Below are positions 1 through 7,495 of a stretch of DNA of 64,000 bases, piece after piece; position 1 is the first letter of the stretch, and every line of letters begins with the position of its first letter. Origin of the DNA: Streptomyces sp. NBC_00576 (GTDB lineage: Bacteria > Actinomycetota > Actinomycetes > Streptomycetales > Streptomycetaceae); contig NZ_CP107780.1 in NCBI RefSeq assembly GCF_036345175.1, positions 4,154,001 to 4,218,000 of the forward strand, in the 5' to 3' direction. The notes beneath the pieces are model-generated. The model was not told the origin of the DNA. It saw nothing but the letters and a program-made list of their open reading frames with translations, and did no database searches. Both the position numbers and the translations under genes were made by a program.

Positions 1-352
1 GATCCTGGACGAGGCCGCACTGCGCCGCCGGATCGGTGGCGCGGCGACCATGCGGCGCCAGTTGACCTTCCTCAAGAGCCTCGCCACCGAGCAGCGCGCC
101 ACCTTGCGCGTCCTGCCCTTCGCAGCCGGCGCGCACGACAGCCTGGACAGCAGCTTCACCCTCCTGGGCTTCCGCGACGACGAGGACGTCCTGTACGTCT
201 CAGGTCCCGGCGGCACGCTCACCAACCGGGACGACCGGGAACTGGTCGCCCGCTACCAGGAGTGCTTCGAGGATCTGGAGAACAAGGCGCTCAACGAGGA
301 GGACACGATGGCTCTGTTCGACGACCTGATCGAAAACTTCCACCGCTCCTGA
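1..352 (+). CDS. XRE-family regulator, C-terminal DUF5753 part (cut by window edge)
   Basis: The reading frame is open from base 2 and lacks its start, so only about 116 C-terminal residues are visible. The visible part begins ILDEAALRRRIGG, contains LRVLPFAAGAH and ends in a helix-rich tail. This is the pattern of the DUF5753 ligand-binding half found C-terminal to an XRE helix-turn-helix in WhiJ-type Streptomyces regulators; the same motifs recur in the complete genes at 10693-11535 and 58105-58977. The N-terminal DNA-binding half must lie left of the window. No DUF397 gene follows directly on this strand, unlike the other two copies. Family assignment is from motif similarity; the target genes are unknown. 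Confidence 0.85.
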   Translation, partial: ILDEAALRRRIGGAATMRRQLTFLKSLATEQRATLRVLPFAAGAHDSLDSSFTLLGFRDDEDVLYVSGPGGTLTNRDDRELVARYQECFEDLENKALNEEDTMALFDDLIENFHRS

Positions 353-388
353 CATCCAGTCAGCGTGTGCTTAGGCCCAGGGGACGCC

Positions 389-775
389 ATGACCAGCGAC
401 GACGAGTGCCAGGGACCGGAGCTGGATCCCGGCCGCTCTCGGCGCCCCTGGCCCGGCTTCAACATGTTCCTGGAGCCGGGGGCCGTCCCCGACGAAACAC
501 CTGCCCGTACGCCCGGTCCCCGGCGCCGGCGGGCCGAGGTCGACGACACGATCAGACTGCTGCGCAACCTCGCCGCCCTGGTCGTGTTCTCCTCGGCCAC
601 TCTCACCCTGGTGGCCTTCGCCGGGATCGGGATGGGCGTGCCGCCCTGGTTCTGTCTGGTCGTCGCCTTCGGCGGTGGACCGCTCACGATCTGGGCGTTC
701 GTCATGGCCTTCGAGGCGGTACGTTCCTCGCTGCCGGACGGACCAGAAGATCCACCGTCCAGTGGCGGGCCGTAG
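389..775 (+). CDS. small membrane protein, unknown function
   Basis: 128 residues. The ATG at 389 is preferred over a GTG at 365 because a CAGGGGA stretch lies just upstream and the residues before it look unlike a protein. The N-terminal 55 residues are charged and proline-rich (cytosolic or disordered). Two adjacent hydrophobic segments follow, around LAALVVFSSATLTLVAF and WFCLVVAFGGGPLTIWAF, then a short acidic Pro/Ser tail. I do not recognise a family. It follows the partial regulator by 36 bp on the same strand and may be co-transcribed with it. Its 3' end overlaps the convergent gene 702-977 by 74 bp. Confidence 0.55.
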   Translation: MTSDDECQGPELDPGRSRRPWPGFNMFLEPGAVPDETPARTPGPRRRRAEVDDTIRLLRNLAALVVFSSATLTLVAFAGIGMGVPPWFCLVVAFGGGPLTIWAFVMAFEAVRSSLPDGPEDPPSSGGP

Positions 776-977
776 CCGGTGCACGCACCCACCACCAGCC
801 CGCAGCCGCGGACACCGCGACAAGCACCGCCAGCCACATCACGAGTCGCATCGACGGACTTCCGCCCAGCAGTGAGACACCTGCCCCGGCAGCCATGGCG
901 AGCACACCGGTCACCACGCAGTACCCGGCCAGCCCGGGATACCCGGTCACCGTCTGCTCTCGGCGTTCGCCGCTCAT
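702..977 (-). CDS. small two-TM membrane protein, unknown
   Basis: 91 residues from an ATG at 977. Two hydrophobic helices are visible (GYCVVTGVLAMAAGAGVSLL and LVMWLAVLVAVSAAAGWWWV), followed by a basic tail. The hydrophobic pattern in this frame supports coding on this strand, although the 3' end overlaps the convergent gene ending at 775. The Shine-Dalgarno is weak (AGGATGTGAG). No family recognised. It may be a paralogous partner of the small membrane protein at 389-775, which also has two helices, but I see no clear sequence similarity. Confidence 0.5.
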   Translation of the reverse strand: MSGERREQTVTGYPGLAGYCVVTGVLAMAAGAGVSLLGGSPSMRLVMWLAVLVAVSAAAGWWWVRAPATARHWTVDLLVRPAARNVPPRRP

Positions 978-1012
978 CTCACATCCTGTACTCGGTCCGC
1001 GTCACCACACCG

Positions 1013-1228
1013 TCACACGTGGCCCCGCCCGGTGGCATCCGGTGCGAGGAACAACGCTATCGCCGCGCACCAGGCATCCGCGGTAAAGCTCACTGGTGTG
1101 CTGTCCGGCCGTTTGGAATCGCGCACCCGGACCGCCCCGGGAAACACCGCGACCTCGCAGCAATTCTGATCTGTCGTGTTGCTGTAGCTGCTCTTCCGCC
1201 AAACAACGGCACCCCGGTCCCCGGCCAA
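1013..1228 (-). CDS. DUF397-domain protein (orphan)
   Basis: 71 residues carrying the DUF397 signature WRKSSYSN, a central acidic Cys-containing stretch (NCCEVAVFPG), VRVRDSKRPDS and a C-terminal AW-containing helix. DUF397 proteins are normally encoded directly downstream of an XRE/DUF5753 regulator in Streptomyces (as at 10502 and 58974 here) and act in developmental regulation with it. This copy has no such partner upstream on its strand. The only in-frame start seen is a TTG at 1228; there is no convincing ribosome-binding site, so the start is uncertain or the gene may be a remnant. Unusual for the family is the double Cys after the asparagine. Confidence 0.7.
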   Translation of the reverse strand: MAGDRGAVVWRKSSYSNTTDQNCCEVAVFPGAVRVRDSKRPDSTPVSFTADAWCAAIALFLAPDATGRGHV

Positions 1229-1355
1229 CGCTGCCCCCCTCCACGTCTCGCCCCGCTCCGAGAAACGCTGAACATGCCTACGGTTCTTACCCGTTGTGGC
1301 GACGGTTCAACAGACGGTCGTCTCTCTGGCGTGTTCTGACGGGTTCAGCGCTCCC

Positions 1356-2543
1356 TCACCCGTCCAACTCCTCCACCGTGGCGTGGGACGGCCCACGCCT
1401 CCCCCGCACCTCACGCGCCACATCCTCCGCAGCCCCCAGCACCCGCACCGCGTTCTCCCAGGTCAGCTTGGCGAGATCACCCTTCGACCAGCCCCGGTCG
1501 AGGAGTTCCGCGATGAGGTTCGGATAGCCGGAGACGTCGTTCAACCCGTCCGGAGTGAACGCTGTGCCGTCGTAGTCGCCGCCGATGCCCAGGTGGTCGA
1601 TTCCGGCCACCTCTCGCATGTGGTCCAGGTGATCGGCGACCGTCGAGACCGTGGCGACCGGGCGCGGGTTCGCCTCCTCGAAAGCCCGGTGGATCTTCAT
1701 CGCCTCGGGGGTCGTGGCGAGGTGGTGGAAGCCGTGGGCGCGCATGTTGTCGTCCGCGGCGGCCGTCCAGTCGACGGCTGCCTGGAGGACGAACTTCGGT
1801 ACGAACGTCACCATCGCCATCCCGCCGTTGACGGGCAGGCGTTCCAGCACGTCGTCGGGGATGTTGCGCGGGTGGTCGCACACCGCGCGCGAGGAGGAGT
1901 GGGAGAAGATCACCGGCGCGACGGACGTGTCCAGGGCGTGCCGCATCGTTGTCGCCGCCACGTGCGAGAGGTCGACCAGCATGCCGAGGCGGTTCATCTC
2001 ACGGACCACCTCACGGCCGAACTCCGACAGACCGCCGACGCCCGGCTCGTCCGTCGCCGAGTCCGCCCACGCCACGTTGTCGTTGTGGGTGAGGGTCAGA
2101 TAGCGCACGCCCAGCTCGTACAACCCCCGCAGGGTGCCGAGGGAGTTGGCGATCGAGTGACCGCCCTCGGCGCCCATCAACGAGGCGATACGGCCCTCAC
2201 GCCGGCCCGCCTCCATGTCGGCGGCGGTGAGGGCGGGCCGCAGCTCGTTGCCGTACCGCGCGATCAACTGACGTACGCAGTCGATCTGTTCGAGGGTCGC
2301 CGGCACCGCGTCCGGGAGGTCCGAGCGGACGTACACCGACCAGTACTGCGCACCGACCCCGCCCTCTCGAAGACGCGGGATGTCGGTGTGCAGGTGGGCG
2401 TTCTGGGCGGTGGCGATGTCGCGGGCGTCGAGGTCGTAGCGGACCTGTTCGCGCAGCGCCCACGGGAGGTCGTTGTGGCCGTCGACGACCGGGAACTCGC
2501 GCAGCAGTGCCCGGGCTTCCTCAAGGGAGCTCACGGACGTCAC
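1356..2543 (-). CDS. membrane dipeptidase (peptidase M19 family)
   Basis: 395 residues, close to the usual M19 (renal dipeptidase) length. M19 enzymes are zinc metallopeptidases hydrolysing dipeptides, including those with D-residues. Metal-binding motifs are visible in order: DGHND (His23, Asp25), AEGGH, DLSH and FSHSS, then the DHLGIGGDYDG region near the C terminus. The start is a GTG at 2543 that overlaps the purE stop as GTGA, so it is translationally coupled to purE and is the last gene of the purK-purE-dipeptidase operon. No signal peptide is seen, so it is probably cytosolic. The link with purine synthesis is operonic, not metabolic. Confidence 0.9.
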   Translation of the reverse strand: MTSVSSLEEARALLREFPVVDGHNDLPWALREQVRYDLDARDIATAQNAHLHTDIPRLREGGVGAQYWSVYVRSDLPDAVPATLEQIDCVRQLIARYGNELRPALTAADMEAGRREGRIASLMGAEGGHSIANSLGTLRGLYELGVRYLTLTHNDNVAWADSATDEPGVGGLSEFGREVVREMNRLGMLVDLSHVAATTMRHALDTSVAPVIFSHSSSRAVCDHPRNIPDDVLERLPVNGGMAMVTFVPKFVLQAAVDWTAAADDNMRAHGFHHLATTPEAMKIHRAFEEANPRPVATVSTVADHLDHMREVAGIDHLGIGGDYDGTAFTPDGLNDVSGYPNLIAELLDRGWSKGDLAKLTWENAVRVLGAAEDVAREVRGRRGPSHATVEELDG

Positions 2544-3097
2544 TTCCCGAAGCCAAAGCCGCTGCCGTTGCCCGCGCCGCTCGCGACCTTGGCGCGCAGC
2601 CGCTTGCCCTTCTCGGTGGCCTGGTCGTTCAGCTCCTGCTGGAAGTCCCGCATCCGGCCGAGGAGTTCCTCGTCGTGCGAGGCCAGGATGCGGGCCGCGA
2701 GCAGGCCCGCGTTGCGCGCGCCGCCGACCGAGACCGTCGCGACCGGCACACCGGCCGGCATCTGCACGATCGACAGCAGGGAGTCCATGCCGTCGAGGTA
2801 CTTGAGGGGGACCGGGACGCCGATCACGGGGAGCGGGGTCACTGACGCGAGCATCCCGGGGAGATGGGCGGCACCCCCGGCCCCCGCGATGATCGCCTTC
2901 AGCCCGCGCTCGGCGGCGTGCTCGCCGTACGCGATCATCTCGTGCGGCATGCGGTGCGCGGAGACGACGTCGACCTCGTACGCGATCTCGAACTCGTCCA
3001 GGGCCTGGGCGGCGGCCTCCATGACGGGCCAGTCGGAGTCCGAACCCATGACGATGCCCACGACGGGACCTGCACCGGGTTCTGCAACGGGGCTCAT
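2540..3097 (-). CDS. purE: N5-carboxyaminoimidazole ribonucleotide mutase PurE
   Basis: 185 residues. PurE converts N5-CAIR to 4-carboxy-5-aminoimidazole ribonucleotide, step 6 of de novo purine synthesis, as a cytosolic octamer. The class I PurE motifs are visible: GSDSDWPVM (phosphate loop), SAHRMPHEM with the catalytic His, and AGAGGAAHLPGM. The ATG at 3097 overlaps the purK stop (ATGA), and the stop overlaps the dipeptidase GTG, so the three genes are coupled. The last 20 residues (Gly/Ser/Phe-rich) are a nonconserved tail. The genes form the usual PurK-PurE pair, with PurK supplying the substrate. Confidence 0.96.
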   Translation of the reverse strand: MSPVAEPGAGPVVGIVMGSDSDWPVMEAAAQALDEFEIAYEVDVVSAHRMPHEMIAYGEHAAERGLKAIIAGAGGAAHLPGMLASVTPLPVIGVPVPLKYLDGMDSLLSIVQMPAGVPVATVSVGGARNAGLLAARILASHDEELLGRMRDFQQELNDQATEKGKRLRAKVASGAGNGSGFGFGK

Positions 3098-4254
3098 TCT
3101 GTGATCGTGCCTCTCAGGTAGCCGGCTGCGTGACGGGCGCGCTCCAGCACGTCGTCGAGGTCGTCGCCGTAGGTGTTGACGTGGCCCACCTTGCGGCCGG
3201 GCTTCACGTCCTTGCCGTACATGTGGATCTTCAGCTGGGGGTCGCGGGCCATGCAGTGCAGGTACGCGGAGTACATGTCGGGGTAGTCGCCGCCCAGGAC
3301 GTTCGCCATGACCGTCCACTTGGCGCGGGGGCGCGGGTCGCCGAGCGGGAGGTCGAGGACCGCGCGGACGTGGTTGGCGAACTGGCTGGTGATCGCGCCG
3401 TCCTGGGTCCAGTGGCCCGAGTTGTGCGGGCGCATCGCCAGTTCGTTGACGAGGATGCGACCGTCCCGGGTCTCGAACAGTTCGACGGCCAGGTGGCCGA
3501 CCACGCCGAGTTCCTTGGCGATGCGCAGGGCCAGTTCCGTGGCCTGGAGGGTCAGCTCCTCCGCTATGCCGGGCGCCGGGGCGATGACCGTGTCGCACAC
3601 GCCGTCGACCTGCTGCGATTCGACGACCGGGTAGGCGACCGCCTGACCGTGCGGAGAGCGGACGACGTTCGCCGCCAGCTCCCGTACGAAGTCGACCTTC
3701 TCCTCGGCCAGGACCGGGACGCCGGCCCTGAAGGGGTCGGCGGCGTCCGCCTCGGAGCGGACGACCCACACACCCTTGCCGTCGTACCCGCCGCGGACGG
3801 TCTTGAGGACAACCGGGAAACCGTCGCCCTGGGCACCTTCGGAGAGACCCTCGGCTGCGAAGGCCACCACGTCCGCGACATCGCGCACGATGCGATGGCG
3901 CGGGCACGGCACCCCGATCTCGTCGAGCTTCGCTCGCATCACGCCCTTGTCCTGGGCGTGCACGAGCGCGTCGGGGCCGGGGCGGACGGGGATGCCGTCC
4001 GCCTCCAGGGCCCGTAGATGCTCGGTCGGGACGTGTTCGTGATCGAAGGTGATCACATCGCACCCCTGCGCGAAGGCGCGCAGCGTCTCCAGGTCGCGGT
4101 AGTCGCCGATGACGACATCACCTACGACCTGCGCCGCGGACTCCTGCGGGGTGTCACTGAGAAGCTTGAACCTGATGCCGAGCGGGATGCCCGCCTCGTG
4201 TGTCATACGAGCGAGCTGCCCCCCGCCGACCATGCCGACTACCGGGAACGTCAC
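3094..4254 (-). CDS. purK: N5-carboxyaminoimidazole ribonucleotide synthase PurK
   Basis: 386 residues, ATP-grasp fold. PurK condenses AIR with bicarbonate using ATP to give N5-CAIR for PurE. Visible: N-terminal VGMVGGGQLARM pre-ATP-grasp motif, FDHEHVP, the ATP-binding VVLKTVRGGYDGKG loop, EEKVDFVRE, and the metal-binding VELF...NELAMRPHNSGH. I chose the GTG at 4254 (VTFPVVGMVGGGQ) because these residues precede the motif in typical PurK proteins; its GGAGG lies very close, so the internal ATG at 4233 is an alternative. First gene of the operon; the promoter should lie in the 144-bp gap shared with the divergent GtrA gene. Confidence 0.95.
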   Translation of the reverse strand: MTFPVVGMVGGGQLARMTHEAGIPLGIRFKLLSDTPQESAAQVVGDVVIGDYRDLETLRAFAQGCDVITFDHEHVPTEHLRALEADGIPVRPGPDALVHAQDKGVMRAKLDEIGVPCPRHRIVRDVADVVAFAAEGLSEGAQGDGFPVVLKTVRGGYDGKGVWVVRSEADAADPFRAGVPVLAEEKVDFVRELAANVVRSPHGQAVAYPVVESQQVDGVCDTVIAPAPGIAEELTLQATELALRIAKELGVVGHLAVELFETRDGRILVNELAMRPHNSGHWTQDGAITSQFANHVRAVLDLPLGDPRPRAKWTVMANVLGGDYPDMYSAYLHCMARDPQLKIHMYGKDVKPGRKVGHVNTYGDDLDDVLERARHAAGYLRGTITE

Positions 4255-4398
4255 CCTCCAAGAGTATCGGCCCGGCCATCGCGGCTCGATTACACGCCTG
4301 TGACCCGATGCGCACAGGCAAGCCCCAAAGAGGGTGGTTAGCATGGCTGGGTTGACGAAATCCCACACTGCGATCCCACAGACGGGGGCCGACAGACC

Positions 4399-4983
4399 AT
4401 GGAACGTGGTTCCAAAGGTGGTTCCGAGGGGCTTCATACGAAGCCCCGGAGCGCCGTACGCCGGCGATTCGACCAGTTCGCGGCCGAGGTGGCGAAGTTC
4501 GGCGCGGTGGGCACGGCGGGGCTTCTCGTCAACCTGTTGGTGTTCAACCTGGTGCGCAACACGACGGACCTGCCGGTCGTCCGCGCCAGTGTGACCGCCA
4601 CGGTCGTCGCGATCTGCTCGAACTACATCGGCTTCCGCTACTTCACGTACCGGGACCGCGACAAGAGCGGCCGTACGAAGGAACTGACGCTGTTCCTGCT
4701 GTTCAGCGCGGTCGGACTGGTCATCGAGAACGGCGTGCTCTACGCGGCGACGTACGGTTTCGGCCTGGACAGCCCGCTGCAGAGCAACGTCTTCAAGTTC
4801 GTCGGGATCGGCGTCGCGACCCTGTTCCGGTTCTGGTCGTACCGTACGTGGGTGTTCCGTACGCTTCCGGCGCGTGAGGCGGTCGCCAGCGCCGAATCGT
4901 TCCTGGAAGAGACGGACCCGGCATCTCTTCCGGAGGGACGGACGGCTCCCGAGCGCCGGACGCAGCGCCAGCACGTCGGCTGA
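4399..4983 (+). CDS. GtrA-like membrane protein
   Basis: 194 residues. Four hydrophobic segments (FGAVGTAGLLVNLLVFNLV, ASVTATVVAICSNYIGF, TLFLLFSAVGLVIENGVLY, VFKFVGIGVATLFRFWSY) match the GtrA/DPMS-associated family, which is thought to move polyprenyl-linked sugars across the membrane or assist glycosyltransferases. The RF-Y-T-YRD and FRFWSYRTWVF motifs at the ends of helices 2 and 4 are typical. The C-terminal 40 residues are a charged extension. Divergent from purK and convergent with the histidine kinase gene. No glycosyltransferase is adjacent, so its partner is not evident here. Confidence 0.88.
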   Translation: MERGSKGGSEGLHTKPRSAVRRRFDQFAAEVAKFGAVGTAGLLVNLLVFNLVRNTTDLPVVRASVTATVVAICSNYIGFRYFTYRDRDKSGRTKELTLFLLFSAVGLVIENGVLYAATYGFGLDSPLQSNVFKFVGIGVATLFRFWSYRTWVFRTLPAREAVASAESFLEETDPASLPEGRTAPERRTQRQHVG

Positions 4984-4991
4984 CAGTCTGC

Positions 4992-5061
4992 GGACTGCCC
5001 CCGACCACCTCCGGACCACTTCTGGACCCACTTCTGGACTGTCTCCGGACTCTTACCGGAC
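4992..5061. repeat. helically phased YYGGAC repeats between convergent genes
   Basis: The hexamer (C/T)(C/T)GGAC or its core GGAC begins at 4992, 5013, 5024, 5036, 5047 and 5058. The last five are spaced 11, 12, 11 and 11 bp, close to one DNA turn. The array bridges the stop codons of the GtrA gene and the kinase gene, so its last copies encode the kinase C terminus. Confidence 0.6.
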
Positions 5062-6327
5062 CGTCCGCTCCTCCTCGTCCCCCTGCGGCTTCTTCAGCGG
5101 GTTGCGGGACAGGAACAGGCCGAAGACCGGCGGCTGCTGCTGGAGCAGCTCCAGGCGGCCCGCGTCGGCCTCCGCGAGGTCGCGTGCGACCGCGAGGCCG
5201 ATGCCCGTGGAGTTGCGGCCGCTGATCGCGCGCTCGAAGATCCGGGCGCCGAGGTCGGCCGGGACGCCGGGGCCCTCGTCAGTGACCTCGATCACGGCCT
5301 GGTTGCCGATGACGCGGGTGCGCAGGGCGACGGTGCCGCCACCGTGCATGAGGGAGTTCTCGATCAGGGCGGCCAGCACCTGGGCCACCGCGCCCGGCGT
5401 GCCGACGGCCTGCAGATGCCGTTTACCGGAGCTGACTATGGCCCGGCCCGCGCTGCGGTAGGCGGGGCGCCACTCGGCGAGCTGCTGCTGGATGACCTCG
5501 TCGAGGTCGAAGGAGACGGCGGAGCCGGTGCGCGGGTCGCGCGCGTTGGTGAGGAGCCGCTCGACGACGTCCGTGAGGCGTTCGACCTGCGTGAGCGCGA
5601 TCGTGGCCTCCTCCTTCACCGTGTCCAGGTCGTCGGTGAGGGTGATCTCCTCAAGGCGCATGGACAGGGCGGTGAGGGGCGTACGCAGCTGGTGGGAGGC
5701 GTCCGCGGCCAGCCGGCGTTCGGCGGTGAGCATCCGGGCGATACGTTCCGCCGAGCTGTCCAGCACATCCGCGACCCGGTCGAGCTCCGGGACGCCGTAC
5801 CGCTTGTGACGGGGGCGCGGGTCGCCGGAGCCGAGGCGTTCGGCGGTCTCGGCGAGGTCGGTGAGCGGTGAGGCGAGCCGGTTCGCCTGCCGTACGGCGA
5901 GCAGGACGGCGGCGATGACGGCGAGCAGCGCGACGGCGCCGATGATCAGCAGGGTGCGGCCGACCTCGCGGGTCACGGAGGAACGGGGTTCCTCGACCCG
6001 GACGGTCTCGCCCTCCTCGCCGTCCTCCTCGGCGGAGATGACGTCACCGACGGGCTGGTCCCCGACCTCGATCGGCGCGCGGCCGGGGATGCGCACGACG
6101 GCGTACCGGTCACCGGTGACGAGGCCGCGCAGGACCTTGGAGTTGATCTGCTCGTCGCCGAGGATGCGACTGTCCACGATGCTGGCCAGCCGCACGGCCT
6201 CGGAGTCCACCCGATCCTGGGCGCTGGAACTGATCGTCCGCGTCTCGACGATGACAAGCGACACACCGAACACGGCGATCACCACGAGCACAACAGCAAG
6301 GGTGGACTGAATAAGACGACGACGCAC
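5053..6327 (-). CDS. two-component sensor histidine kinase
   Basis: 424 residues. TM1 at about residues 5-27, an extracytoplasmic loop to about 122, TM2 at 124-146, then a HAMP-like linker. The dimerisation/phosphoacceptor region carries His212 in ADASHQLRTPL, followed by an HATPase domain with ALIENSLMHG (N box), VTDEGPGVP (G1) and NSTGIGLAVARDL (G2). The GTG at 6327 is preceded by GGAGGG at good spacing. The loop has a very acidic stretch (ISAEEDGEEGE). It lies 153 bp downstream of the response regulator gene, so the pair is probably one operon. The signal sensed is unknown. Confidence 0.93.
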   Translation of the reverse strand: MRRRLIQSTLAVVLVVIAVFGVSLVIVETRTISSSAQDRVDSEAVRLASIVDSRILGDEQINSKVLRGLVTGDRYAVVRIPGRAPIEVGDQPVGDVISAEEDGEEGETVRVEEPRSSVTREVGRTLLIIGAVALLAVIAAVLLAVRQANRLASPLTDLAETAERLGSGDPRPRHKRYGVPELDRVADVLDSSAERIARMLTAERRLAADASHQLRTPLTALSMRLEEITLTDDLDTVKEEATIALTQVERLTDVVERLLTNARDPRTGSAVSFDLDEVIQQQLAEWRPAYRSAGRAIVSSGKRHLQAVGTPGAVAQVLAALIENSLMHGGGTVALRTRVIGNQAVIEVTDEGPGVPADLGARIFERAISGRNSTGIGLAVARDLAEADAGRLELLQQQPPVFGLFLSRNPLKKPQGDEEERTVR

Positions 6328-6372
6328 GGTGCCCTCCGGGCAATGGCTGACAACGACCTGTTGGCTCCCTGG

Positions 6373-6389
6373 GCGCCCCGCAGGGGCGC
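6373..6389. other. perfect small hairpin in RR-HK intergenic
   Basis: GCGCCCC-GCA-GGGGCGC forms a 7-bp stem with a 3-nt loop between the response regulator (stop at 6481) and the kinase start. It sits next to the 33-bp interspersed repeat and may reduce read-through from regulator to kinase. Confidence 0.5.
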
Positions 6390-6392
6390 TCC

Positions 6393-6425
6393 AGGGGCGC
6401 GGGGAACTGCGCGACAAGCCCCCAC
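6393..6425 (+). repeat. 33-bp interspersed intergenic repeat, copy 1
   Basis: This 33-bp sequence (core GGGGAACTGCGCGACAAGCC) recurs in reverse complement at 44021-44053 with a single mismatch, 37.6 kb away. Both copies are intergenic. From memory, this GC-rich motif is common between genes in Streptomyces genomes; its role is unknown. Confidence 0.75.
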
Positions 6426-6480
6426 CGGCCGGCAACCGCGCTCAACGCACAAGCCCCCAGGACGTTACGCGCGTGGTCGA

Positions 6481-7158
6481 CTAACTCTTCTCGAACCGGA
6501 ATCCGACGCCCCGGACAGTAGCGATGTACCGAGGGTTCGCCGCATCGTCGCCCAACTTCTTCCGCAGCCACGAAATATGCATGTCGAGCGTCTTGGTCGA
6601 CGACCACCACGTCGTGTCCCAAACCTCCCGCATCAACTGGTCGCGGGTCACCACCCGCCCCGCGTCCCGCACAAGGACCCGCAGCAGGTCGAACTCCTTC
6701 GCCGTGAGCTGGAGTTCCTCGTCACCCATCCACGCCCGGTGCGACTCGACGTCGATGCGCACGCCGTGCGTGGCGGGCGGCTGCTGCGGCTCGGCGGCGC
6801 CGCGCCGCAGCAGGGCCCGGACGCGGGCGAGCAGTTCGGCGAGCCGGAAGGGCTTGGTGACGTAGTCGTCGGCGCCCGCGTCGAGGCCGACGACGGTGTC
6901 CACCTCGTCGGCGCGCGCGGTCAGGATGAGGATCGGCACGGTCAGGCCCTCGGCACGCAGCCGACGGGCCACTTCGAGGCCGTCCATGCCGGGCAGTCCC
7001 AGGTCGAGTACGACCAGGTCGATACCGCCCTGGGTGCCGGCGTCGAGCGCGGTCGGGCCGTCCTCGCGCACCTCGACCTCGTAACCTTCCCGGCGCAGAG
7101 CGCGGGCCAGCGGCTCCGAGATGGACGCGTCGTCCTCAGCGAGCAGTACACGGGTCAT
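6481..7158 (-). CDS. OmpR/PhoB-family response regulator
   Basis: 225 residues. The receiver domain has acidic pocket AEDD (Asp9/10), phosphoacceptor Asp52 in VVLDLGLPG, and Lys102 in YVTKPF. The C-terminal winged helix (about 125-225) contains LTAKEFDLLRVLVRDAGRVV and RGVGFRFE, typical of the OmpR class. It precedes the histidine kinase on the same strand and should be its cognate partner. The ATG at 7158 begins MTRVLLAEDD, the canonical receiver start. An in-frame extension to 7185 lacks a ribosome-binding site. Confidence 0.95.
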   Translation of the reverse strand: MTRVLLAEDDASISEPLARALRREGYEVEVREDGPTALDAGTQGGIDLVVLDLGLPGMDGLEVARRLRAEGLTVPILILTARADEVDTVVGLDAGADDYVTKPFRLAELLARVRALLRRGAAEPQQPPATHGVRIDVESHRAWMGDEELQLTAKEFDLLRVLVRDAGRVVTRDQLMREVWDTTWWSSTKTLDMHISWLRKKLGDDAANPRYIATVRGVGFRFEKS

Positions 7159-7495
7159 GACCTGATGGTAAACCGCCCTGGACACCGTCTGTGGTGTGAC
7201 CAGGTGTTCTTGATTCTTACCTTTGGACGCCAGGACGAGGGCACTCGGGACAGTGCGGCCGTCGCTCGCCGCACACTGGCGCCCCAGCCTATGCCTCTGC
7301 GATGAAATACCGCCTCTTACCTTTGAATAAGCGAATGAAACTCACCCACCACCTGTGATTCACGTCTCAAGTCCTTCCATTTACGACTGTGCCCTGTCGT
7401 ATGGTGAAAGGACGCCCTTAACGGCACCAGGGGACCTTTGGCGACTTTTCTGCTGAAGGTCTTTTTTGTGCGTCCCGACCAGCAAGGAACGACTC
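7159..7495. promoter_or_regulatory. divergent control region of response regulator and peptide transporter
   Basis: 337 bp without a gene. It is visibly less GC-rich than its surroundings. It holds an 11-bp direct repeat TCTTACCTTTG at 7215-7225 and again at 7315-7325, exactly 100 bp apart. A tiny in-frame peptide ATG-GTG-AAA-GGA-CGC-CCT-TAA (7401-7421) and a terminator-like hairpin (7433-7467) lie ahead of the transporter. Both promoters must be here; I could not assign -35/-10 boxes with confidence. Confidence 0.5.
7433..7467 (+). terminator. intrinsic terminator-like hairpin in transporter leader
   Basis: GACCTT at 7433-7438 pairs with AAGGTC at 7456-7461, followed at once by six T residues (7462-7467). 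Such a U-tract is unusual in this GC-rich genome. It ends 28 bp before the POT transporter ATG, so it would act on the leader transcript as an attenuator, not at a gene end. The stem is short (6 bp), so the evidence is moderate. Confidence 0.45.

Noticed and set aside
1296..3104. 602-codon open frame on + strand opposite the dipeptidase and purE
   Set aside because: Shadow frame of high-GC genes; its translation is Val/Arg/Gly-rich with no domain, while the minus strand encodes clear M19, PurE and PurK proteins.
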